Assembly: GCF_963675165.1 (NCBI RefSeq)
Contig: NC_087379.1
Location: 2,918,201 to 2,982,200 of the forward strand
DNA from: Halichondria panicea
Lineage: Eukaryota; Porifera; Demospongiae; Suberitida; Halichondriidae
Reading direction: 5' to 3'
DNA length: 64,000 nucleotides
Shown here: positions 11,770 to 22,715 of the stretch, piece after piece
How the letters are laid out: every line of letters starts with the position of its first letter
Numbering within the stretch: the first letter of the stretch is position 1
Notes under the pieces: model-generated
Database searches by the model: none
What the model was told of the DNA's origin: nothing
The model's input: the letters and a program-made list of their open reading frames with translations, nothing else
Made by a program: the position numbers and the translations under genes

Positions 11770-12276
11770 TTTCTTGTCAGCCTAGCCCAGATCGAAGGTA
11801 CTGTTAGTGATCGATCTGATGAAAACAATGTCACTAACGAAAGTCAAGACATGAGCACTGAAAGTATTCAAACGGCCGAAATTAATAGTACTGAAACTAC
11901 TCCACAGTGCATACCCACTATCACTCTGACTCTGAGTCAACCGAGCTCAAGTGGAATTGAATTACCCACCCGGCGCCAGTCAGCCTCTTGAAATAACAAC
12001 ACCAGATGAACAGATTGAGAATGAAAGGAGAGAAACAAGAAGATCAAGACATAGTAAAAGAAAAAGTTCTTCTAAGACTATTGGAACCCAAACGACAGAA
12101 CAAGTTGATTCTGCTGTATAAACCGAACCTGATCGAATCAAACCTGTTCCAAAGAAACGACAACCAAAAAAGTGGAGGAATCAAATTTTGAATGATCGGA
12201 GAATTGCAGCTTTAAGGGAGACACCACACACACTAACTGCTATGCAAAATCGAATAACCCGAAAACGAACCATATA
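11770..12276 (+). pseudogene. Coding-like fragment, polar protein tail with one frameshift
   Basis: Plus-strand frames here have protein-like composition but no ATG-led gene. From about 11,777 one frame reads SLAQIEGTVSDRSDE and stays open to a TGA near 11,990. A shifted frame then continues (ITTPDEQIENERRETRR, SRHSKRKSSSKTIGTQ) to a TAA near 12,120, and further patches rich in K and R reach 12,276. It sits exactly between the two duplicated blocks. It could be the decayed 3' end of a gene or retroelement polyprotein. I do not recognise the family. Confidence 0.4.
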
Positions 12277-12856
12277 GCTCTAGTCATTCACTGTGCTTTT
12301 TATGTATACTTTGTTCCCATTTGTATTGTATAATTGTGCACATCATATTCTCATGCACTGCTCACACATGCTGTACTCACTCATATAAACTGTAAACTTA
12401 TCGGAATCCTCCAATGCAATATCTATCACTATGGTAACTGACACTACGATGTGATTCTGATGAAAGACAATGTGTATGATTTTCCCTTACCATAATATCA
12501 CATGTCTAAAAACATGCAATAAAAGTTAAGAGGTCCAACAAAGTTTGACAACATAGACCCACAATGTACACATGGACACCTTTGTGAGGCTTTTCTATTA
12601 CCTAACTTTATCATTGCTGCTGTATGTACACTTGTGCACTCAATAGGATTGACCCTTTCCCAAACAAAATTAATGATGCAAGTAGATGCAGTGCATGTGT
12701 TCCAACAAGGGCGTATGCCCTTGGTTCCAATGAACCATAATAATTATAGTGGTTTCTTCAGCTACTGAATTGTCCCCTACACCATGCAACTATCGAAAGC
12801 ACTGAGAGAGTGATTATAATTATGTTTACAATGTACTGACACGTTATAGCTGCACT

Positions 12857-12903
12857 TAGCCTCGAATCCAGGCCGATTAAAATACGGCCTGATCTCGAGG
12901 CTA
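12857..12903. mobile_element. 47-bp foldback element with perfect 9-bp target duplication
   Basis: Arms TAGCCTCGAATCCAGGCC and GGCCTGATCTCGAGGCTA surround a loop of about 11 bases. It is flanked on both sides by AGCTGCACT (12,848-12,856 and 12,904-12,912). Block A has the empty site with a single AGCTGCACT in both copies of its 5' repeat (near 67 and 553). This shows directly that a 47-bp unit inserted with duplication of 9 bases. Confidence 0.85.
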
Positions 12904-14449
12904 AGCTGCACTCGGCTTGGATTCATCCTTTTTGATATACCAGTATCAGTCTTGTTTATATACAAGGCCATTCACATGATTATGGTGACAGACTGACATG
13001 TTTATTGTGATAATTATTGTATGTCTGATTTTTTGAGCTAATAAACCCACGAGTATACACAATCTCTGTTGCTTGTGTATCAGGCAGCTTCCCGAGTCAG
13101 AAGCCATGCATGCACTTTTGATCGTTAATGGTACTCCTTCAGGTGTGGGGTAGCTGTGTTGACATACATCAGCATGGAGATACTGCCCTTGATGCATGGG
13201 TGGGTTGATGGCTATAATTATATATATGCACTCACAAAACACTTGGTTACACTAAATCACCATATTTGTACATTTTCCTCACATTTTCAATCTGAGGGCA
13301 TGCACAAAACACTTGGTTACACTAAATCACCATATTTGCACATTTTCCTCACATTTTCAATCTGAGGGCATGTCACCACATGCTCTAGATTTATTTTGGT
13401 GTAGAGTTGAAATTGTGTGATACACACATAATTATGTATCGAGCTATAGTATTATACTATAGCTATCCTGCAGGCGAACATAACCATGCAGGGCTATATG
13501 TAAACAGAAGTCTTTATGTGCCTCTGCATGTCAGATGTATGGGATGTTATGACACGACTGACTGTACATGCTCAGCTGTATGAGTTACTGCATGTATATG
13601 TATACACAAAATTATACTGATTATGTAGTATACATGTTGGGAGCATCCCATGGAAGGCTGCTGGATCTCCCTGAGATGTTTGAAGTTGCATTTGTTGTAT
13701 GTTTTCCAACACTTATTAAGTTAATGACTCCTTCCTTTCAAGGATATCACATTCAATGCATGAATCCGTGTTATTACAGTACATTACTACTACACATGCC
13801 TGTAGGCATGCATCTAATTGATTGCAAACTACATAGGGTGTTACAGTAGTCATCATTTGTATCGTATATAATGTCAGAAATTAATGCTGTTTATGTGAGC
13901 CGCTATCATGTCCCAAATACTTGTAATCATAATAATATATAATATTTTCGGAGCCTGAAAATTGCATAAATTTATACTCGCATATTATTCTAGCACTACA
14001 TTGTACGGTACCGAATAATAACATCATGGCCATTCTAATTCGTAGCCCATTTAGCACCAAAATATTATGGTAGCCACTTTTTAATTGACATGACTCCAGC
14101 AAAATGAATAAGCCACTGTATACATGTTAATGCGTGTGTCTTAGACTAGCCTTGACTCCAGCCCCTTCAGTCTGGAATCAAGGCTATGGTCTTAGATCTA
14201 CCTTTTTGGTCAGCCTAAATATTCCCTAACCCTAATTTAATAAATCTTGGCAATAAGATCTATTATGAGGCCACAAATCAGATGAACTTGGTAGGCTTTG
14301 TTGTGTAGCACATGCATGCACGTACACAATTAAGGTGTATAGATCTAATGGCCCCTCAATCTGTTTGATAGATAGCTGTATTTAGTTTAAAGTATATATA
14401 TAGGAAATAACTCAGTAGATACTATAGCCTGTGTGTAAATTCTGCTACA

Positions 14450-15487
14450 ATGAATGTCTCTGTGGACAACATGTCTTCCTTGACTTGTGAGGAGAGACGT
14501 TACATTGGTAGAACAACTGTGGACTTTGATACAGAGGCCATCTTACGCTACCTTCTCGTGGGATACCTCATACTCCTATTCCCATTTTCAGTATGTCTCA
14601 ACGGATTTCTCATTATTCTCATGGCAACGATCAAGTCACTACACCAGACTGTGTACTTTCTAGCTCTTCAAGTAGTTGTGCTTGATTTCGGATTATCAAT
14701 ATTTGTACTACCAATCACAATTGCAAATGCAATTGCTGGAAAATGGACATTTGACCCTACATTTTGTTCGCTGTCAATCTTTGTTATCCATTTAATCAGA
14801 ATGACACGGTATTGGTTGATGTTTGTATTTGTGAGCGATCGATTTGCCTCGGTATTTTTCCCATTCTCGTATTTACAATACCAGAAAAAGTTTGTGATCA
14901 TCCTGTCCATAATGGCTTGGGCTATTTCACTCTCTTTTGCTATTTTGCCTGTGGCTCTTGACTGTGAAGTCTTTAGTCGTGTTGCTTTTTATTGCACTGG
15001 TGGCAATGGTTGCACGAACACCAATGTCTGTCAGTCTTCCAGATTAGTAACAGTCACTTTGACAAATATCATGGGAAGCTTTGTACCACTTGTGCTCTAT
15101 ATAATCCTATTCCTGAAAGCAAAAATGTTACAGAAATCTATTATCGTACCCAACTGTGACGGTGATGATTCAAATCGCAGAAACAATGCTCGCCACAATA
15201 CCACATTCTTTTGCCTTTTTCTCGCATTATTTGGGGTCAACGTAATTCCATTCTCCTTCTTTATACTTGGAAATTCCATCCTCAACACCCTTTCGATCCC
15301 TCCTCCTTCACAGTATGTCATTACAACCATAATTTTTAGATCGTTGTACAATATTCTGCCATTAATTGATGCCATCGCCATAATAAGAAACAGTGATTTT
15401 CGACAGGCTATCCGTTTATTCAAATCGAAACTTTTGGTTAAACGAAACAGATTTGTTACTCTGCTAAGAAGAATGGACTCAGTTTAA
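14450..15487 (+). CDS. Rhodopsin-like 7TM receptor, copy B1, intact with extended C-terminus
   Basis: A 345-codon single-exon frame nearly identical to copy A1, with the same class A landmarks (N in TM1, D in TM2, DRF after TM3, W in TM4, PLID in TM7). After FKSKLL the reading frame does not stop. A deletion of about 63 bases relative to A1 removed the stop and joined former 3' UTR, adding VKRNRFVTLLRRMDSV. The added tail is basic and could alter the cytoplasmic end. Glycosylation sequons NVS and NMS are kept. Localisation is plasma membrane by inference; ligand unknown. Confidence 0.92.
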   Translation: MNVSVDNMSSLTCEERRYIGRTTVDFDTEAILRYLLVGYLILLFPFSVCLNGFLIILMATIKSLHQTVYFLALQVVVLDFGLSIFVLPITIANAIAGKWTFDPTFCSLSIFVIHLIRMTRYWLMFVFVSDRFASVFFPFSYLQYQKKFVIILSIMAWAISLSFAILPVALDCEVFSRVAFYCTGGNGCTNTNVCQSSRLVTVTLTNIMGSFVPLVLYIILFLKAKMLQKSIIVPNCDGDDSNRRNNARHNTTFFCLFLALFGVNVIPFSFFILGNSILNTLSIPPPSQYVITTIIFRSLYNILPLIDAIAIIRNSDFRQAIRLFKSKLLVKRNRFVTLLRRMDSV

Positions 15488-15565
15488 CATTAGTAGCTGG
15501 CAGTGCATGTAGATCTCATTGATGTTAGTGTGATTTGCAAGTAGTGTATCCAGCTGCATTGTATA

Positions 15566-15712
15566 TACCGTATAATTATATATCGGGTATATATTTTGAG
15601 TGTATAAATGTTCGTGGTTTTCGCTGATTAAGCATAATGCATGCTGCAAAAAGGCTGCTATTCCGCGAAAGTTTATCCTGGGAAATATACCGGCTATTAT
15701 AATTATGGTATA
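15566..15712. mobile_element. MITE-like repeat, TACCGTAT family (block B copy)
   Basis: Orthologue of the 3,140-3,286 element, with TACCGTATAA at the left and ATTATGGTATA at the right. It lies behind receptor B1. Confidence 0.55.
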
Positions 15713-16560
15713 TATAAAGTCATGCATGAGACCTACAGGGGAGAGCCTTTTATCGGCCTGCATGTATATACGTCAATCCAACGTTATTCACACATAATAA
15801 TTATGATCTAGTACTATAACAAGTAAGTCATGACAAGCTGCATGCAATCAAGAGTCCATAATAATTATATGAACTCTTAATGAAAAATTATCGACGGGAA
15901 TGCAAATGAGCAGTGTTTTAGTTCTTGTTGTAGATGAAAATGATGTTCGGCATAATAGGGCGTATGCATTACTACAATTCCTATTATATATGGTGCAGTA
16001 CATGTACATCTTTGTACGTATACAAGCGGTACATGTATTAATGAGGTGTGCACTGGCCCATTTAACCATAATTAGTTATAGCTAGATGCAGTGTTGAATT
16101 ATTGTCTGATGAGGTTTGGTGGCCCATGGCAGGGGAACATTATCAACCTTACACCAGATTGTGCATGTACTTTTCTAACTCTACAAGCGCATGTGTGTAC
16201 TATTCATGACATTGACGTATATACAGGCCAGTATGTCTCTCCCCCTTTGCTTGTTTCGATGATTTTTAGGGTTATTCCCTGGCCATCGCATAATGTGTAT
16301 TTCACCTTTGGTAAACCTTCCCTGGTCATAAATAAAGTCTAGCACTATACTAAATTACTCTAAAACTATGAACCCACAAATCAGTGATACAGTTTGTACG
16401 AATTGTATACTGTAGCACCGTAGCAAAGGTGATGCTGGCCCTTATTAGTTTCAGGCTGGGTGCATTGATTATCGATGCTGAAATCTGTTGAGACATGCTG
16501 CATTAGTTCAAGAAGTAGACACTCAGTAGATGCCAGCACTCACTGTGTATACTTGCTACA

Positions 16561-17584
16561 ATGAATGTCTCTGTGGACAACACGTCTTTCTTGACCTGTG
16601 AGGAGAGATGTTACATCGGTGGAACAACTGCGCATGGACTTTAATACATGCAGAGGCCATCTTACGCCGGGATACCTCCTATTCCTGTTCCCATTTTCAG
16701 TATGTCTCAACAGATTTCTCATCATTCTCATGGTAATGATTAAGTCACTCACTACACTAGACTGTATACTTTCTCAGTTGTGCTTGATTTCGGATTATCA
16801 ACTTTGTACTACCAATCACAATTGCAAATGCAAATGCAAATGCAAATTTGACCCCACATTTTTGTTTGCTGTCGATTTTGTCACCTATTTAATCAGAATG
16901 ACAGGGTATTGGTTAATGTTTGTGTTTGTGAGCAATCGATTTGCCTCAATATTTTCCCCATTTAAAACCAGAAAAGGTTTGTGATCATCCTGTCCATAAT
17001 GGCTTGGGCTACTTCACTCTCTTTTGCATGTGACTGTGAAGTGTTTAGTCGTTTCGTTTTTTATTTAATACACCGGTGGCAATAGTTGCACAAAATTTAA
17101 TACCTATGTCTACCATGCAGATTGTTAACAGTTCTGTTGACAAATAAAATCATGGGAAGCCTTGTATGCTTGTGCTCAATGTAAAAAGCAAAAATATTAC
17201 AGAAATCTTATTCTACCTAACTGTGACGGTGATGATTCAAAAACAATGCTCGCCACAATACCACCTTCTTTTGCCTTTTTTCTTGCACTATTTGGGGTCA
17301 ACACAATTACATTCTTCTTTATTCAGTGGAACCCCTCTATAACGGACACCTTTGGGGAACAATGTTTTGGCCTTTATACAGAGGTGGCCTTTGTTGAGGG
17401 GTTGTTTTGTACGCAAACTGTTCATTTGGTATCTGGGTGCCTGGCCGTTATATAGCAACTGGCCTTTATTCGGAGGTGCAGAGGTTCCACTGTATAATTA
17501 TAGTTGGAAATTCATCTTTCCACTCTTTTGATCCCTCCTCCTTCACAGTACGCCACTGCCACGAATCTAAAACTTTTTGGTTAG
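16561..17584 (+). pseudogene. 7TM receptor pseudogene, copy B2 (carries a MITE)
   Basis: Counterpart of A2, recognisable from MNVSVDNTSF to the ACTTTTTGGTTAG end. It has multiple deletions across TM1-TM4 and a CAAATG repeat expansion near 16,826. It is interrupted within the TM6 region by a 169-bp element at 17,324-17,492 that is absent from A2. It is not functional as a receptor. Confidence 0.9.
17324..17492. mobile_element. 169-bp TIR element inside receptor pseudogene B2
   Basis: Ends CAGTGGAACCCCTCTATAACGG and (reverse) CAGTGGAACCTCTGCACC form terminal inverted repeats of the pogo/Tigger style. A2 has uninterrupted receptor sequence here. The element continues with ACACCTTTGGGGAAC and AATGTTTTGGCC, which recur in inverse orientation at 45,975-46,122. 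The right flank is TA; the left flank is TT, so the duplication is not clean. Confidence 0.75.
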
Positions 17585-18645
17585 GTATACCTTCGATTCC
17601 GATTCCGATTCCAATTTACCCATTCCCGCTTTACACCTATCTAGTATCACTTTATGAACAAAATGGAATTGCAGACCAGTTTTTCTTAAGAAGAATGGAC
17701 TCATTTTAACATTATCTAGCTGACACTGACACAGCCTGACAGTGCATGTAGATCTCATGTTGTAATCGCAATTGTAAGTAGTATGTCTGTAGCAAAGTCC
17801 CACAAAAACATTTGCAATGTGAAAATGTCTATAGGATAAAACCAAGAAGTATCGAAACAAGCGAGAGGGGAGAGACTGAGTCACATATCAACTGCACGTC
17901 AATCCGTCACAACGTTATTACTCACACATCTATTACCGTAGTTATAATAATTATAGTACATGACAAGTACATGCAATGATATCGGTGCCAATGTTTTTAG
18001 CCGGGAATGCAATTGACACATAATTAAATCTGTAGTTGTTGTTGGAGGAGAAAATGATTGACATACTAACAGTACAAACGATACATGTATACATCTTTGT
18101 ACCAAACGTTAGGAAAGTGTACATGTATAAATTTCATCATGCACTGCCACCTATAGCTATATAGCTAGCTATAATATATAGATGTAGTACATTTGAATTC
18201 AGGTCCAAGGAGTCTCTTCATGCTTTGATATTGCACTGAGTCTGGTGGTCCAGGGAATATTAAAGTGTTGTCAAATGTAATGTAGTGATACATTGTCAAG
18301 TGTGTGTACATGTGAGATTGATACGGGCCGGTATGTCTCTCCCCCATTGCTTGTTTTGATGTACATATGAGATTGATACAGGCCGATATGGCTCTCCTCC
18401 ATTGCTTGTTTTGGGCTTTGGCCAACCTAAATGAGCTTCCTGACCATGGAGTCTAGTACTAGAGTCAATGTGTATGAAGCCACAAATCAGTAATACAGTT
18501 TGCAGGCTTTGCTGCGAAATGTGCTGTAGCACAGTAATGTACACAAAGGTGATGTTGGCATGTTTTAGGTGCAATGATTCTATTGAAATGGTTGAAGACG
18601 TAAACACCGATATGATGCCAGCACTGTGTAGACTTGCATGCTACA

Positions 18646-19602
18646 ATGAATGTCTCTGTGGACAACATGTCTTCCTTAATCTTGACCTGTGAGGAGAGAC
18701 GTTACATTGGTAGAACAACTCTGGACTTTGATACAGAGGCCATCTTACGCTACTTTCTCGTGGGATACCTCATACTCCTGGTCCCATTCTCAACATGTCT
18801 CAACGGATTTCTCATCATTCTCATGGTAACGATCAAGTCACTACACCAGATTGTGTACTTTCTAACTCTTCAAGTAGTTGTGCTTGATTTCGGATTATCA
18901 ATCTTTGCATTATCAATCACAATTGCAAATGCAATTGACATTTGACCCTACATTTTGTTCGCTGTCGATCTTTGTTATCCATTTGATAAGAATGACACGG
19001 TATTGGTTAATGTTTGTGTTTGTGAGCATTGATTTGCCTCCCATTCTCATACTTGAAATACCAGAAAAAGTTTGCAGTCATCCTGTCCATTATGGCTTGG
19101 GCTATTTCACTCTCTTTTGCTATTTTGCTTGTGGCTCTTGACTGCATGTGCAATGTTTAGTCGTATCGCTTTTTATTGCACTGGTGGCAATGGTTGCACG
19201 AACACCAATGTCTGGCAGTCTTCCAGATTAGTAACAGTCACTTTGACAAATATCATGGGAAGCTTTGTACCACTTGTGTTCTGTTGTTACAGAAATCTAT
19301 TATCGTACCTAATTGTGACGGTGATGATTTAAATCGCAGAAACAATGCTCGCCACAATATCACATTCTTTTTCCTTTTTCTTTCACTATTTGGGGTCAAC
19401 ATAATTCCATTCTCCTTCTTTATAGTTGGAAATTCCATCCTCGACACCCTTTCGATCCCTCCTCCTTCACAGTACGTCATTGCCACCACCATTTTTAGAT
19501 CGTTGTACAATATTCTGCCGCTAATCGATGCCATAGCCATATTAAAGAAACAGTGATTTTCGACAGGCTGTTCGTTCATTCAAATCGAAACTTCTTGGTT
19601 AG
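18646..19602 (+). pseudogene. 7TM receptor pseudogene, copy B3
   Basis: Counterpart of A3. The first ~95 codons are open through TM2. An 11-base deletion (loss of GCTGGAAAATG after GCAATT near 18,934) then shifts the frame before TM3. Other indels follow in the DRF region (19,027-19,045), after TM4, in TM5 (loss of the CTCTATATAATCC segment near 19,279) and near 19,545 (one extra A). Confidence 0.88.
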
Positions 19603-20135
19603 ATTTACCTTCGACCGATTTACCAGTTCCCGCTTTACACCCATGTATGAATAGCAGACTATAGATTTAATTGTTACTCTGTATGCATGCAAAGTAGCAG
19701 TTTAATATTAGATCTAGCTGAGTGTGCATGTAGATCTTATTATTGTGATTTGTCTATAGCTATTATGTACAATGCAATGTGCTATAGGATAAAGTATCGA
19801 CAAGCGACAAGAGAGTACCATAATTATATCGGAAATCTGTCTCACATCGTTATTCACATTTATTAGTATTATCATGACAAGTGCATTGCGGTGTCATACT
19901 TTGTGCCGGGAATGCAACAGACTGAACTGACAAGTGTTTTACATAATTATGTTGTAACATGCAGTTGTTGGAGGTGAAAATGATTTGACATACATACTAC
20001 GGTACAGTATACACGCATGTACCAAAAGTATTGTACAACAATTTAAAGTGGTATATACATGTATATATTTCCTCAAAGACATGTGTATATAGGGCCATTA
20101 ATTTATCACGTGCACTATAATCATTAGCTTGAATC

Positions 20136-20187
20136 TAGCCTCGATTCCAAGCCGCTGAGGCTATTCAAGGGGCTGGAGTCGAGGCTA
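20136..20187. mobile_element. 52-bp foldback element with perfect 9-bp target duplication
   Basis: Arms TAGCCTCGATTCCAAGCC and GGCTGGAGTCGAGGCTA flank a short centre. The direct repeats GCTTGAATC are at 20,127-20,135 and 20,188-20,196. Block A shows the unoccupied site TTAGCTTGAATCCAG near 7,385. Same family as 12,857-12,903. Confidence 0.85.
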
Positions 20188-20854
20188 GCTTGAATCCAGA
20201 TATGAGCCTCAGGAGTCTCTGGTTTTATATTGTCACTGAAGTCTGGTGGTTCAGGAGGATCGAACATAATTAGCATACTCTTAAAGAAAAAAAGAACTAT
20301 ACTTATAATTATAAAACGTATAACTATTTCTATAGCGCGGACATGTTAATTTGCTAAAGTATATATACATAACACCAAGTTAAGAACACTAACTAGCGAA
20401 GCTTAAGTACAGAACACCAAGTTGAGAACACATGCAGTTACTCACTTTCCCCTACTGACCTCCCCTCCTCTTAACTCGGCCAGTGTTGACTGAGTACGAT
20501 GGAGAAACTCTGACAAAGAATAGCGGGACCAGATTTCTCTGCTACTGAAATTAATTTGTGAGCGACCAGATCTGGAAACCATGCACACACCATCTTACAT
20601 ATCTAGATCTAGTCACCTTTGGTCAGCCTGAATGAGCTTACTCCGATTGATGCCTGTGAGGACAGAGACACACACATGCACCGTTCAGTGCTCAACATTC
20701 CCTGGCCATGTTGATGGCACCTATGTGTTTATTAGGTGCAATGATAGCGTTTCAGGGGCGCGCAGTGATAGTTGCATTAGTTTAACTATCACTATCAAGT
20801 TCATTGTTCAATTAGTTCAAGTTAGGAAACTCATTAGATGCCAGCACTGCAAAA

Positions 20855-21876
20855 ATGAATGTCTCTGTGAACAACATGTCTTCCTTGACTTGTGAGGAGA
20901 GACGTTACATTGGTAGAACAACTGTGGACTTTGATACAGAGGCCGTTTTACGCTACCTTCTCGTGGGATACCTCATACTCCTATTTCCATTCTCAGCATG
21001 TCTCAACGGATTTCTCATTATTCTCATGGCAACGATCAAGTTACTACACCAGACTGTGTACTTTCTAGCGCTTCAAGTAGTAATGGTTGATTTCGGATTA
21101 ATAATCTTCGTAACACCTATCACAATCGCAAATGCAATTGCTGGAAAATGCACATTTGACCCTATATTTTGTTCGCTGTCGATCTTTGTTATCCATTTAA
21201 TCAGAATGACACGGTATTGGTTGATGTTTGTATTTGTGAGCGACCTCGGTATTTTTCCCATTCTCGTATTTACAATACCAGAAAAAGTTTGTGATCATCC
21301 TGTCCATAATGGCTTGGGCTATTTCACTCTCTTTTGCTATTATTTTTGCCTGTGGCTCTTGACTGTGAAGTCTTTAGTCGTGTTGCTTTTTATTGCACTG
21401 GCGGCAATGGTTGCACGAACACCAATGTCTGTCAGTCTTCCAGATTAGTAACAGTCACTTTGACCAATATCATGGGAAGCTTTGTACCACTTGTGCTCTA
21501 TATAATCCTATTCCTAAAAGCAAAAATGTTACAGAAATCTATCATCTGTGACAGTGATGATTCAATTCGCAGACAGAATACTCGACACAATACCACATTC
21601 TTTTTCCTTTTTCTCGCATTATTTGGAGTGAACATAATTCCATTCTTCTTCTTTATAGTTGGAAATTCCATTCTCTCCATTCTTTCGATCCCACCTACTT
21701 CACAGTATGTCATTGCCACCATCATTTTTAGATCGTTGTACAATATTCTGCCATTAATCGATGCCATCGCCATAATAATAAGCAGTGATTTTCGACAAGC
21801 TGTCCGTTTATTCAAATCGAAGCTGGTTAGGTCTACCTCCAATTCCGATTCATCCATTCCCGCTTTACACCTATAG
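20855..21876 (+). pseudogene. 7TM receptor pseudogene, copy B4
   Basis: Counterpart of A4. It is open for 197 codons but loses the receptor frame at an 8-base deletion that removes the DRF motif near 21,242 (GAGCGACCTCGG). The frame is shifted again by a 4-base insertion near 21,341. The C-terminal half is open in another frame to 21,876, again without the normal stop. The two shared lesions with A4 show that this copy was broken before the block duplicated. Confidence 0.87.
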
Positions 21877-22313
21877 AACTCATGTTTAGCCGTCACTTTA
21901 TGAACTAAAGTGAATAGCAAACTATTACTCAAGTTAATGACTCAGTTTTAACATAATACACATTACGTAGATAGATCTAGCTGTCGTAGTTTTTGCACAT
22001 AAAGTATTTTCACTGTGTTCAAAGTGTGAATAATACGATCTCCTTATCTCAATTGTCAGTATACATGTAGAGGTTACTTAGAGCCTCTAACATGTGCATG
22101 TTAAGTCATGTTACAAGCTCTGTATAATAATCTGCATGTTTAACGGGAAATTTTTGCTGGTGCAAATTTTCGCTCATTTGGCTCCAGCAGAACTTTTTGT
22201 GGATTCTACAATAGGTATCGAATCCGTTTATAGGTTGTGCTCCATTGTCACTTATAAACTGAATTGTGTTCATTATTCACATTTTGTGCAAATTCTGTGG
22301 TTCAAATAATGTA

Positions 22314-22597
22314 CAGTAGAACCTCGATTATCCGGAACCTCGATTATCCGGCTTGGCAGTTTTCTGATTACATAATTCAGAAAATGGGCGTGTCCCTCAA
22401 ATGCGCATGCGCGTTGCAGCAGTTACCATGGAGACATGCCTGCTTTTCTTTTGCGCATGCGCAGACAACATGTGGCACTGCTGTTCATCAATAAAGTGGG
22501 TGGATCAAGGCGTGGTTTATCTATTCGATTATCCGGCATATTCACTTATCCGGCCTGCTTCTGGAACCAAGGTGTCCGGATAATCGAGGTTCTACTG
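22314..22597. mobile_element. 284-bp pogo/Tigger-type MITE with TA duplication (block B only)
   Basis: Perfect 22-bp terminal inverted repeats begin CAGTAGAACCTCGATTATCC, the terminus typical of pogo-like Tc1/mariner elements. TA lies on both sides (22,312-22,313 and 22,598-22,599). Block A at about 9,498 reads AATAATGTATACTGATAAT without the element. It has no coding capacity, so it is non-autonomous. Confidence 0.93.
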
Positions 22598-22715
22598 TAT
22601 ACTGATAATAATTCAAGTATACATAGCATTGTAATAACAGTGCACATTTAGTAAGAGTGCATGCTTAATTGTTAGTAAAAGAGGTCCTTTTATAAACTTG
22701 GCAAATCAATTATAG

